Assembly (NCBI RefSeq): GCF_028618555.1
Contig: NZ_JAQITD010000002.1
Span: 62,001 to 126,000, forward strand
Source of the DNA: Bartonella sp. CM31XJBT
GTDB lineage: Bacteria; Pseudomonadota; Alphaproteobacteria; Rhizobiales; Rhizobiaceae
Direction of reading: 5' to 3'
Length of the DNA: 64,000 bases
Shown: positions 1-8,527 of the stretch, piece by piece
Position numbering within the stretch: the first letter of the stretch is position 1
Layout of the letters: the number at the start of each line of letters is the position of its first letter
Translations under genes and position numbers: made by a program
The notes under the pieces: generated by a model
Seen by the model: only the letters and a program-made list of their open reading frames with translations
Told to the model about the DNA's origin: nothing
The model's database searches: none

Positions 1-47
1 GTTAGGCAAAAATAGCGTATGTTCCTGTTGGTAAAAAGCGTGAACAT
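1..47 (-). CDS. Start of a truncated gene at the window edge, possibly MFS transporter
   Basis: Only the first 15 codons are inside the window (ATG at 47, reading leftwards). A strong AAGGAG ribosome site lies at 54-59. The visible N-terminus (MFTLFTNRNIRYF...) has the look of a major facilitator N-terminus, where a short amphipathic start with an N-R-N-x-R pattern precedes helix 1; this is a weak inference. It begins 11 bases after the stop of the radical SAM pseudogene, so the two were probably one operon. If it is an MFS protein, an exporter for the product of that cluster is the natural guess. Confidence 0.4.
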   Translation of the reverse strand, partial: MFTLFTNRNIRYFCL

Positions 48-57
48 TCTTTTCTCC

Positions 58-1481
58 TTAAGATGCCATACAGGTTTCCGCTGTTCCATCAAGTACGGCG
101 GTTGTATTCAGCATGTTTGCGACATAGCCGTCCAAGATATTCCTATCTGCCTGAGGTAGAAGAAAATACATAAGGTTGGAATACCATTGCCAACCACGCT
201 GAGTCAGCTGGAGATCGTTATCACTTTCTACGATGAGACCTGCACCTATGAGCTGTTGTAGGTTATTGTATACGAAAGAGGGGAGTGCGGTCCAGTCAAT
301 TCTTTCTTTTTTGGCATAACCGTTATAAGGTAGCCTCATACACAAAGCCTTGGAGGCTTGTTGCTCCGCTGATACCCAATTGTAGTATACTTTGGATTTG
401 CCTTTAAGTTGTATGTCGGTAATGTATCCGCTTCGACTGGGATTGGCTCGTGTGACGAGTGAGCCGAGAATCGACATTGCTGACGCCCCGAAGCCAACCA
501 CATAATCGTCATGATAACCATGCAAATATTTGTGATAGCGGAAATAATTAGCTGAACTCGTTTTAGCGAGCGTTAGAGGAGTGTTATTGGCAATTTTGAT
601 ATAGGAATGCCCATTACACGGCGCATAGCCGCAGCTGCGCATAACGATATCGCTAAATAATCGAAGCATTTGTCGATGCTGTAGGCTGGACGGTTTTAGC
701 CCTTTTTGTGCGTAAGACTTATGCAGTTGCGACGTGATAGCCAGATTGTTGATTGCATAGAGGTTGATGGTTTCAGGATGAAGCTCTCTGGCTTGCTTCA
801 AATCGTATAATCGTTCTTCGGCTTGCTGGCTGTGCATGCCATATAGTAGGTCGAAACCGACATGTCCCAATTATCTCTTGTGACCAAGCCATGGTATTGT
901 TGATTTGTTCACGTGTTGAGGTGAGGTTAAACAATGATCGGAAACGCTCAATGAAACTCTGTATACCGAAGCTGATCCGGTTAACGCCGATCTCACGGGC
1001 AGCATAAAGTTTATCACGTGTGACGCTCTTCGGTTTGCTTTCCAGTGTAAATTCGGCTAAGGAAGAGAGCTCAAATTCAGCATGCAATACTTTTCCGATG
1101 TGGCGGATATTATCTGCGGACAAGAGTGACGGTGTGCCGCCCCCCTATATAGATGCTGCGGATGGGCCCTCTAAGCGAGCGAATGAAATTTCCTTTGGTT
1201 CTGATCTCTGTGGTAAGCGCTGACATATAAGATTCGATTTGCTTAACGTGCTTGTAGGCCCCTTTCTGAAAGGGACAGAAGGAACAGATGGTTTCGCAAA
1301 AGGGAATATGCAAATAAAGAGAAATGGTACGCGCTTGTGGAATCTGCTTACTTTGCGCTAGTTTATTAAAGTCTAGGTAATCGTAAAATTCATTTGAAAT
1401 AGTGCGAAATAACGGATATGTGAAGTTGTAAATCGTCTTGAGTTGGTCGAACTTCACAAAAGGATGATCCACGAGTTGCAT
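58..1481 (-). pseudogene. Radical SAM, HemN/HutW-like (coproporphyrinogen oxidase family), two frameshifts
   Basis: Three overlapping reading frames read as one protein of about 470 residues. The first (ATG at 1481, behind a GGGGGAGG site) carries the radical SAM cluster motif CETICSFC inside YLHIPFC, then the glycine-rich SIYIGG strand. The frame breaks in a run of six C at 1140-1145; dropping one base restores IGGGTPSLLSADNI. The second part holds the HemN-type FGIQSF strand and breaks again near 868 at IIG, where removing one G restores IIGHVGFDLLYG. The last part (58-870) is a C-terminal HemN/HutW-like domain. Members of this family act in haem synthesis or haem breakdown, or in natural-product pathways; which one applies cannot be told here. 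As sequenced it cannot make a full enzyme. Confidence 0.8.
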
Positions 1482-1597
1482 AGCTTACCTCCCCCAATTT
1501 CTTAATTCGCACTATATTATTGACGGGCGACTGGTGACCCAATCACCCGAGTGTATTACCAAAGATTTTCACGGAACATAATGAATCCCCCTTTTGT

Positions 1598-1628
1598 AGA
1601 AGTTATATGTATTATACATATAACTTCT
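1598..1628. promoter_or_regulatory. Perfect 31-bp palindrome in a divergent promoter region
   Basis: Left arm agaagttatatgtat, one central base, then the exact reverse complement. It sits 117 bases upstream of the radical SAM start and about 170 bases before the PLP-enzyme remnant on the other strand, so it could serve both as an operator. There is no GC-rich stem and no T tract, which argues against a rho-independent terminator. The factor is unknown. Confidence 0.5.
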
Positions 1629-1799
1629 TATATGAACAGGCGAGCTTGTTTAAGAGGCAATGTAAAGATAAAAATATAAAAGAACTTTCTCTTGCAGCCT
1701 TATGGTCTGATATTGTAATTGGTATCCTGTTTTACGTGGTCGGGCTATGAATGCCTAGGGCGAGAAAAAGCAGGGTATTTTAATGGACGTGCGGGGCAT

Positions 1800-2638
1800 C
1801 ATTGTTATGTTGCTGGGACTTGGAATTTGCGTCTGGTTATGAAATATCATTAGTGCAAAAAGATGATTTTAAAGGTAGATATATATTTTTTGATATCCCT
1901 GTAAAACTTCGAGAAGAGATAGAATTATCTATTAGAAAACATATAAATGTCCAGTGTGATAATATTATCGAATTACATGACATCATCGCTCTTGCCCGCC
2001 ATTTTGACATATTGCCTAAAATCTCATTGAGATTGTGCCATGTACTGGCAAACGGGGGATAGATCGCGTTTTGGTATGACTGCGGCGGAGTCACGTGCCG
2101 CATTATCTTTGCTAGAATCCAATAGGATTAGGCTTAATGGGGCGCCTTTGCATGTGGGCTCTAATTTGAATTCGACTGAGTTAATAGTATCCACCTTAAC
2201 TAAGGCTGGAAAGGATATTTACGCATTGAAGGATCAAAAAAGTTTTATCAGTCTAGGCGGGGGATATCCGACTTCCACAGCATTCTGCGATGCCGTGACG
2301 ATCAATGACGAATACTCTCGTAAAATTTATGAGGCATTATCACAATTGGGTTGTGATTTACATAAGCTTACGGTAATTATTGAATCTAGGCATATTATAT
2401 CTGAAGATTATGGTTATTTATTTTCTATAAAAGAGCAGAGTGGTACGAACTTAATTACAATCTGGGCTCTGGGGATGTGTACTCAATCTGCACAGTATCA
2501 CTAGGTCATAAGTCAAAGTATGTGAAAGCAACTGATACAAAAAAAAATTACGATGGTGGAAGATCGACGATGAAGGACTTTAGTTCAAAGGAAATTGATA
2601 TTATTGTGTTCTCATATCCTGATTTTTTGGCTTTTTAG
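1800..2638 (+). pseudogene. PLP-dependent decarboxylase, fold III (DAP/ornithine decarboxylase-like), broken
   Basis: The first frame (about 1800-2062) reads EFASGYEISLVQK then PVKLREEIE...KISLRLCHVLANG. The second (2040-2504) continues with RSRFGM, LHVGSN, SLGGGYP and IIESRHIISEDYGYL. These are the successive strands of the alanine-racemase-like barrel and the EPGR region of diaminopimelate or ornithine decarboxylases. The frames join at a run of five G near 2057-2061; four G would give ANGDRSRFGM. The N-terminal part with the PLP lysine is missing. A third frame carries on to about 2638 (GDVYSICTVSLGHKSKY...) and may be the remains of the C-terminal domain. In this family the E-P-G-R glutamate binds PLP; here the text reads E-S-R-H, a further sign of decay. 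The substrate is unknown. Confidence 0.7.
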
Positions 2639-2643
2639 ATATA

Positions 2644-2937
2644 AATAACACACCTCCTAGTGGGCTGGAGACTATCAAATGTTGGATCACGCATGGCGCA
2701 ATTAGCAAAAATTCCTATCTATTGGATTTGGTATGCTCTACTGGATTCTCAGCTCTAAATATTGTGTGCGAAGTGCAATGTCAAGCGGTGGAAATTGATA
2801 TAAGTGCAGAGTTTGTACCATTCGCTCAGAACAAGGTTGATAGCTCTGTTATGCAGGCGATGGTTAAGTTTCATGTCGGAAATGCTGAGCGTATGTCTTA
2901 TCCTGAAAATACATTTACGCATATTATGGCGGGGTGA
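2644..2937 (+). pseudogene. SAM-dependent methyltransferase remnant
   Basis: The frame reads PPSGLETIKCWI then YLLDLVCSTGFSALNI, matching class I motif I (LDLGCGTG), with the first two glycines replaced by V and S. Motif II follows as AVEIDISAEFV, then FHVGNAERMSYPENTFTHI, the usual motif-IV region. It stops after MAG, about half the length of a functional enzyme. No good start codon or ribosome site is visible. It follows the PLP remnant directly on the same strand, so both were probably part of one cluster. I take it to be non-functional. Confidence 0.7.
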
Positions 2938-3392
2938 GTGTTTGTAAGCACAGCTGTAAAGGCTACTCACCATGACTAGGGTGTTTACTTCTATGTGGAT
3001 AACAATAGAGTTACAAAACTTGCTTCATATTAAAAGAAAAGTTTCCTTTCTTTTAATTAAGCATTGCGACAACCAAAAGGAAATTAAATATCTCGCCTTT
3101 ATTATTCTCACCAATGTTTGCTTATATATGATTATTTGAATCGGAATTAGGTTACGTACAATATGGTATTTCTCGCTGTTTTATATAAGGAGAAGGTTAG
3201 CACCGATGTATCGCGTGCAATATCATTTTTTTCACTATGGTGATAGGATAGCTTGTTGAGCGTAAAGTTCTTTTACCTTGATGGATCTTATAGTATTATT
3301 CAAAATATCAGTTGATAAATTTTTTTCGTGTCGTTTATGCATGGGCTGATACAATAAGAATAGGACTTGATTGTTTTTAAAGTTGGTATGTT
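2938..3392. other. Spacer with one AT-rich hairpin
   Basis: No convincing gene. At 3029-3057 two 11-base arms (attaaaagaaa and its complement) flank a 7-base loop; it could end transcription of the upstream remnant but lacks GC pairs. A 17-codon frame from 3206 follows an AAGGAG at 3187 with wide spacing, and is probably chance. The promoter of the glutamine-synthetase-like gene should lie here, but I could not fix it. Confidence 0.4.
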
Positions 3393-4820
3393 ATGGATGT
3401 AAAAAATGGTAAACAAACGAAAAGTAAGAATTTTAAACCTGTTTCTCGTTTTCTCAAAAGTTTACGTGGTGTGCACAATTGGGAACAAGTTTCACAATGG
3501 CTTGCTTTCCGTAAGGTAGAGGATATTGAATGTATTACGCCTGATCAAGCAGGGGTACCACGGGGCAAGATGATGCTTTCTAAAAAATTTACATCGGAAA
3601 CATCATTGGCATTGCCTTCAGCAGTTTTTATGGCAACAATTTCAGGGGATTATCCGGAAGATGGTCATGGTTTTGAATATCCTAAAGCAGATGGTGATTT
3701 ACGCCTTGAGCCTGATCTTTCTACGTTAAGCATTGTTCCATGGGAAGATGCTCCTACGGCACAGGTGATTTGTGATCTTGTGTATCAAAATGGTCAGGTT
3801 GTGGATTACACACCACGCAATGTTTTACGAACGGTGGTTCACTTTTACACAAAAATGGGTTTAAGCCCTGTTGTTTCACCAGAAATTGAGTTTTATTTGG
3901 TACAAAAAAATCCCGATCCTGATTATCCGTTAGTTCCACCGGTTGGTCGTTCTGGACGTTCAATTGGTGGTGGACAGGGGTATTCCATTGCTGGTGTGAA
4001 TGAATTTGATGATTTGATTGATGATATTTATCAATTTTCAGAGGCACAAGGATTGGAAATTGATACCCTCATTCATGAAGAAGGAGCAGGACAGTTTGAA
4101 ATCAATTTACGTCATGGTGATCCTATTGAATTAGCGGATCAAGTTTTTATGTTTAAACGAACAATTCGTGAAGCAGCACTAAAACATAATATGTATGCAA
4201 CTTTTATGGCAAAACCCATTCAAGGGCAGCCGGGTTCTGCTATGCATATTCACCAATCGGTTGTTGATAAGAAAACCGGTATGAATATTTTTACACAGGA
4301 AAATGGTGAAGAAAGTATCTGTTTTCGCCATTTTATTGGTGGATTGCAAAAACATATGCCAGGGGTACTTGTGATGCTTGCACCTTATGTGAATTCTTAT
4401 CGACGTCTTGTTCCTGATAATTCGGCTCCTGTTAATTTGCGATGGGGATATGATAATCGTACTACAGCTTTTCGAGTTCCTCGTTCTGCTCCTCAAGCGC
4501 GGCGTGTTGAGAATAGACTTCCTTCATCAGATGCGAATCCTTATTTAGCCCTTGCAGCTTCTTTAGCGTGTGGTCTTATTGGTTTGCAACAAAAAATTGA
4601 GCCGGATGAGCCAGCGACAAATAATGTAAACGCTGATAATATTGAGTTGCCGCGTGGACTCATTGAGGCAGTCAATTTGTTTGAACAAGATACAGTGATA
4701 CGTGCTATTTTAGGGGATGTGTTTGTCAGTACTTATGCTGCAATCAAACGCCAAGAGTTTGAAACTTTTATGGAAGTAATCAGTCCGTGGGAGCGTGAAT
4801 ATCTCCTGCTGAATGTTTAA
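3393..4820 (+). CDS. puuA: Glutamine synthetase family, probable gamma-glutamylputrescine synthetase
   Basis: 475 residues, the normal length for PuuA-type synthetases, which ligate glutamate to putrescine or a similar amine using ATP in the cytoplasm. Family motifs are present in order: SPEIEFYL near residue 165 (metal ligands), HEEGAGQFEINL near 228, KPIQGQPGSAMHIHQS near 272, NSYRRLVP near 334, NRTTAFRVPR near 355 and ENRLPSSDANPYLALA near 372. The N-terminal domain is of the GlnA3/PuuA type, not the classical GlnA type, and the adenylylation-site region is not obvious. The oxidase gene starts five bases after the stop, which supports the glutamylpolyamine role. No clear Shine-Dalgarno precedes the ATG. 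The exact amine is not shown by the sequence. Confidence 0.85.
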   Translation: MDVKNGKQTKSKNFKPVSRFLKSLRGVHNWEQVSQWLAFRKVEDIECITPDQAGVPRGKMMLSKKFTSETSLALPSAVFMATISGDYPEDGHGFEYPKADGDLRLEPDLSTLSIVPWEDAPTAQVICDLVYQNGQVVDYTPRNVLRTVVHFYTKMGLSPVVSPEIEFYLVQKNPDPDYPLVPPVGRSGRSIGGGQGYSIAGVNEFDDLIDDIYQFSEAQGLEIDTLIHEEGAGQFEINLRHGDPIELADQVFMFKRTIREAALKHNMYATFMAKPIQGQPGSAMHIHQSVVDKKTGMNIFTQENGEESICFRHFIGGLQKHMPGVLVMLAPYVNSYRRLVPDNSAPVNLRWGYDNRTTAFRVPRSAPQARRVENRLPSSDANPYLALAASLACGLIGLQQKIEPDEPATNNVNADNIELPRGLIEAVNLFEQDTVIRAILGDVFVSTYAAIKRQEFETFMEVISPWEREYLLLNV

Positions 4821-4825
4821 ATTTT

Positions 4826-6115
4826 ATGACGATGATTGATTATAATTCAATTTCTCCAGGAATTTCTTGGTATGAAGATGCTTTAAGAGAACGTCCATCG
4901 TATCCTTCTTTTTGTGAAAACAGACAGTGTGATGTGGTCATTATTGGAGGCGGATTTACGGGTCTTTCGGCTGCTTATCATTTAGCCAAGGCTGGAGTAG
5001 ATGTTGTTTTATTTGAAGCATCACGTTTTGGTGACGGCGCTTCAGGGCGCAATGGTGGACAGCTGGGAACAGGGCAACGGCAATGGGTAGAAACATTAGA
5101 AAAAAAGTATGGTTTTGAGCGAAGTAAGGCTCTGTTTGATTTGGCAGAAGAAGCTAAAAGAGATATTTTAGCTTTATGCGCAATGCCTAATTGTCCGTGT
5201 GATTTGATAGGAGGACAGCTTTCTGTAACTCATAAAAGGCGTGAGCTTCTCTCTTATCAACGGCATATTGAGGCGATGCAGCGTTATGGCTATCACGCGC
5301 TTACTTTTATGGATAAGGCTGAAACATCTGAGCGACTTGGATCAACTTTTTATTGTGGTGGTATTTATGATGCGGATACCGGCCATATAAATCCCTTAAA
5401 ATTGATTGTTGGGTTGGCAAAAAGAGCCCAAGATGCTGGTGCTAAGCTTTATGAGAAGTCACAAGTAACGACCGTAAGGCGCAAGGGAGCCCATTGGAAA
5501 GTAATAACAGAAAAAGGCAGTGTAACAGCAGAGCATGTTTTACTTGCAACAAATGGGTATAAACTTGGTCTGGAGCGTTTTATTGAAAAAAATATTGTTT
5601 CTATTCGCTCTTATATTGGAGCAACGGCCCCATTACCAAAGCATAGTTCAATTCTTATAGGGGGGGAATCGGTTGATGATTCCCGTTTTATGGTTCGCTA
5701 TTTTCGCAAAAGCATTGATAATCGCCTCTTATTTGGTGGTGTAGAAAGTTATGATAATAAGCATCCTCTAAATTTAGATGAACGTATAAAACGGCAAATT
5801 GTTGAAATTTATCCTCAATTACATTCTATCAATTTAAGCCATCGGTGGGGAGCAACGGTTGCCATCACAGTTGAACGCATGCCCTATGTTCGCCAAATTT
5901 TTTCAAGGATGACTTATTGTGGTGGTTATTCAGGGCATGGCGTTATGCTGGCTCCTTTCGTGGGAAAATTATACGCAGAATGGTTAACTGGAAAATATGA
6001 ACGTTTTTCCTATTTTCAAGACTTAAAGATTTCATCTTTTCCGGGAGGAAGAGTTTTGCGTTATCCGCTTATATTTTTAGCAATGCGTTGGTTTTCTTTA
6101 TTGGATCGCCTTTAA
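4826..6115 (+). CDS. puuB: FAD-dependent oxidoreductase, probable gamma-glutamylputrescine oxidase
   Basis: 429 residues, DadA/PuuB class. The Rossmann FAD motif IIGGGFTGLSAAYHL lies near residue 36, followed by EASRFGDGASGRNGGQ, the typical second FAD contact in PuuB-like amine oxidases. The C-terminal half has RWGATVAITVERMP and a GGYSGHGVMLAP flavin-site segment. In the known pathway PuuB oxidises gamma-glutamylputrescine to the aldehyde, with ammonia and peroxide as by-products. It is almost certainly cotranscribed with the synthetase in front. The next steps (PuuC dehydrogenase, PuuD hydrolase) are not in this window. Other glutamyl-amines are equally possible substrates. Confidence 0.82.
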   Translation: MTMIDYNSISPGISWYEDALRERPSYPSFCENRQCDVVIIGGGFTGLSAAYHLAKAGVDVVLFEASRFGDGASGRNGGQLGTGQRQWVETLEKKYGFERSKALFDLAEEAKRDILALCAMPNCPCDLIGGQLSVTHKRRELLSYQRHIEAMQRYGYHALTFMDKAETSERLGSTFYCGGIYDADTGHINPLKLIVGLAKRAQDAGAKLYEKSQVTTVRRKGAHWKVITEKGSVTAEHVLLATNGYKLGLERFIEKNIVSIRSYIGATAPLPKHSSILIGGESVDDSRFMVRYFRKSIDNRLLFGGVESYDNKHPLNLDERIKRQIVEIYPQLHSINLSHRWGATVAITVERMPYVRQIFSRMTYCGGYSGHGVMLAPFVGKLYAEWLTGKYERFSYFQDLKISSFPGGRVLRYPLIFLAMRWFSLLDRL

Positions 6116-6235
6116 TGGAAACATTGCTTGAAATGAAGAAAATTAATGGCTTATTTAGTATCTGTCTGCTTTAATGATGAAAGCTTTTATAAGTGATATA
6201 GGATTTCATAATCGAATAGAAAAATAAACAAGTTC

Positions 6236-7708
6236 ATGGTGCGTAAAATTATTCCAGTTTCTTCCTTTGATTGTATTGTTTTTGGTGGCAATGGTGATCT
6301 GGCGTTGCGCAAGCTTTTGCCGGCTTTGTATCATTGTCAGTGTGCTGGGCAATTCAGTGAGCCAACACGTATTATTGGGGTTTCGCGCACTTCCTTAAGT
6401 CGTGAAGAATATCAAAATTTTGTCCGCATTTCTTTAGAAAAACATATCCATCCAAAAGATCTGAATTCAACAGAACTCAATCGTTTTCTTGCACGTTTAA
6501 CTTACGTTTCTGTTGATGTTTCCTCAAATCGAGGGTGGGAGGATTTAGCTCTCCTTCTGTCACAAGATTCAGCGGATATTCAAGCTTTTTATTTGGCTGT
6601 TGGTTCGTCACTTTTTGCTGATATTGCGATGAAGTTGGAAAAAAATGATTTGGTGACACCACAAACACGGATCATCATTGAAAAACCAATTGGTTGCGAT
6701 GTAAAAACAGCGGTTTCACTTAATGATGTATTTGCAAGCGCCTTTAATGAAGAGCAGATCTTTCGTATTGATCATTATCTTGGGAAGGAAACTGTTCAAA
6801 ATTTAATGGCATTGCGGTTTGTTAATACACTTTATGAACCGCTATGGAACTCCAATTATATTGATCATGTTCAAATAACCGTTGCTGAATCTTTAGGGTT
6901 AGAAGGGCGTACAGAATATTATGAAAGCACTGGTGCGTTACGCGATATGGTTCAAAACCATATGCTACAATTACTTTGTTTGGTTGCGATGGAAATACCA
7001 TTTACCAACAGTGCTAATGCTGTGCGCAATGAAAAACTTAAAGTTTTACATTCTTTAACACCGCTTGATGTCCATAATGTAGGGCAGCATACTGTACGTG
7101 GGCAGTATCTTTCTGGTCTATCAAATGGTATATCGGTAGAGTCTTATTTTGATGATCTGGGAAGAGTGAGTAAGAGTGAAACATTTGTAGCACTTAAGGT
7201 TAAGATTGATAACTGGCGTTGGGCTAATACGCCTTTTTATTTACGAACAGGTAAGCGCATGTTCACGAGAATGTCTGAAATTGTTGTGGTTTTTAAACCT
7301 ATTCCTCATAATATTTTTAATGTGGATTTAGATGAAATTTTTTCTAATCGGCTTGTAATTCGTCTCCAACCTGATGAAGGTGTAAAACAATGGTTGATGA
7401 TTAAGGATCCAAGTTATGGCGGTATGCGGTTTCGTCACATTCCATTAGACATGAGTTTTGCTTCCGCATTTTCTGAACGTAATCCTGATGCTTATGAACG
7501 TTTATTAATGGATGTTATTCGTGGAGATCAAACACTGTTTATGCGTCGTGATGAAGTTGAGGCTGCTTGGCGTTGGATTGATCCAATCATTGAGGGGTGG
7601 GAAGCAATAAAACAGCCTGTTCACAGTTATAATGCTGGTTCGTGGGGGCCGTCTGCTTCGATGAGCCTCATGGAACGTGATGGGCGTATATGGAACAATT
7701 TAGTTTAG
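6236..7708 (+). CDS. zwf: Glucose-6-phosphate 1-dehydrogenase
   Basis: 490 residues, full family length. It oxidises glucose-6-phosphate to 6-phosphogluconolactone with NADP. The N-terminal nucleotide motif reads FGGNGDLALRKLLPA (usual form G-A/G-x-G-D-L), EKPIG lies near residue 149, and the substrate-site signature RIDHYLGKE near 176 is intact with its catalytic His. The C-terminal part has LRTGKRM and the usual end region WRWIDPIIEGW. It heads a zwf-pgl-edd run, 11 and 57 bases apart, that sends glucose-6-phosphate to KDPG. The ATG at 6236 has no strong ribosome site; no better start is apparent. Confidence 0.95.
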   Translation: MVRKIIPVSSFDCIVFGGNGDLALRKLLPALYHCQCAGQFSEPTRIIGVSRTSLSREEYQNFVRISLEKHIHPKDLNSTELNRFLARLTYVSVDVSSNRGWEDLALLLSQDSADIQAFYLAVGSSLFADIAMKLEKNDLVTPQTRIIIEKPIGCDVKTAVSLNDVFASAFNEEQIFRIDHYLGKETVQNLMALRFVNTLYEPLWNSNYIDHVQITVAESLGLEGRTEYYESTGALRDMVQNHMLQLLCLVAMEIPFTNSANAVRNEKLKVLHSLTPLDVHNVGQHTVRGQYLSGLSNGISVESYFDDLGRVSKSETFVALKVKIDNWRWANTPFYLRTGKRMFTRMSEIVVVFKPIPHNIFNVDLDEIFSNRLVIRLQPDEGVKQWLMIKDPSYGGMRFRHIPLDMSFASAFSERNPDAYERLLMDVIRGDQTLFMRRDEVEAAWRWIDPIIEGWEAIKQPVHSYNAGSWGPSASMSLMERDGRIWNNLV

Positions 7709-7718
7709 AGCAATAAGT

Positions 7719-8471
7719 ATGTATAGAATGAATATTGACCGTTTAGATTTTGAAACCCCTCAGACTTTAGCCTTGGCATTGGCAGATCGAGTAGCCGCAG
7801 AGCTTAGTGTATCTGTTCTTGAGCGCAAGAGAGCAGTTTTAGCGGTGTCTGGTGGTAAAACACCAGCATTGTTTTTTCATTATTTGTCAAAAGCGGATAT
7901 TGATTGGCAAAATATTATTATCACTTTGGTCGATGAACGTTTTGTCCCTACACACGATGAACGTTCAAATGAACATATGGTACGGTGTCATTTGTTACAA
8001 AATTTTGCCGAAAAAGCACGTTTTGTAGGGCTTTATCATAAAGCAATTACTGCTGAACTTGCTGCTTTTTCAGCGGCGAGTCGTGTTAATACTTTGCCTA
8101 AACCCTTTGATGTTGTTGTTTTAGGAATGGGGCAGGATGGACATACGGCTTCTTTTTTTCCTGATGCTGATCGTTTAAAGCAAGCGCTTGATTTACGAAC
8201 ACAAGCACTTGTTTTACCCCTTCATGCTAAGAGTGCTGTTGAGCCAAGACTCTCACTAACTTTGCCAGTTATTATGCAATCTCGTTGTATTATTCTCCAT
8301 TTTGAAGGTTTTCAGAAACGCGATTGTTTTGAAGAGGCTTGTCAAGACGGGTCTGAAATAGAAATGCCTATTCGGGCAATTTTGCGTAATTCCCCTCATC
8401 TCGTTCAGGTTTATTGGTCGCCTGCAGAAAATGAAATAAGTGAATCAAAATATGCGACACAAGGTGAATAA
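7719..8471 (+). CDS. pgl: 6-phosphogluconolactonase
   Basis: 250 residues, SugarP isomerase/DevB fold. It hydrolyses the lactone made by Zwf to 6-phosphogluconate. Visible motifs are AVSGGKTP near residue 44, the family signature VDERFVPTHDERSNE near 70, and VVLGMGQDGHTASFFP near 131. It starts 11 bases after the zwf stop, so translation is probably coupled. The order zwf-pgl-edd is common in Rhizobiales. Confidence 0.93.
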   Translation: MYRMNIDRLDFETPQTLALALADRVAAELSVSVLERKRAVLAVSGGKTPALFFHYLSKADIDWQNIIITLVDERFVPTHDERSNEHMVRCHLLQNFAEKARFVGLYHKAITAELAAFSAASRVNTLPKPFDVVVLGMGQDGHTASFFPDADRLKQALDLRTQALVLPLHAKSAVEPRLSLTLPVIMQSRCIILHFEGFQKRDCFEEACQDGSEIEMPIRAILRNSPHLVQVYWSPAENEISESKYATQGE

Positions 8472-8527
8472 AAACGTAATCTCTCTCAATGAATGAGGGG
8501 CAGCAACAATGAAAGGGGGAGATAAAT

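Noticed and set aside
3029-3057. AT-only hairpin taken as a terminator
   Set aside because: Two 11-base arms pair, but no GC core and the T run lies inside the arm; kept only as a note.
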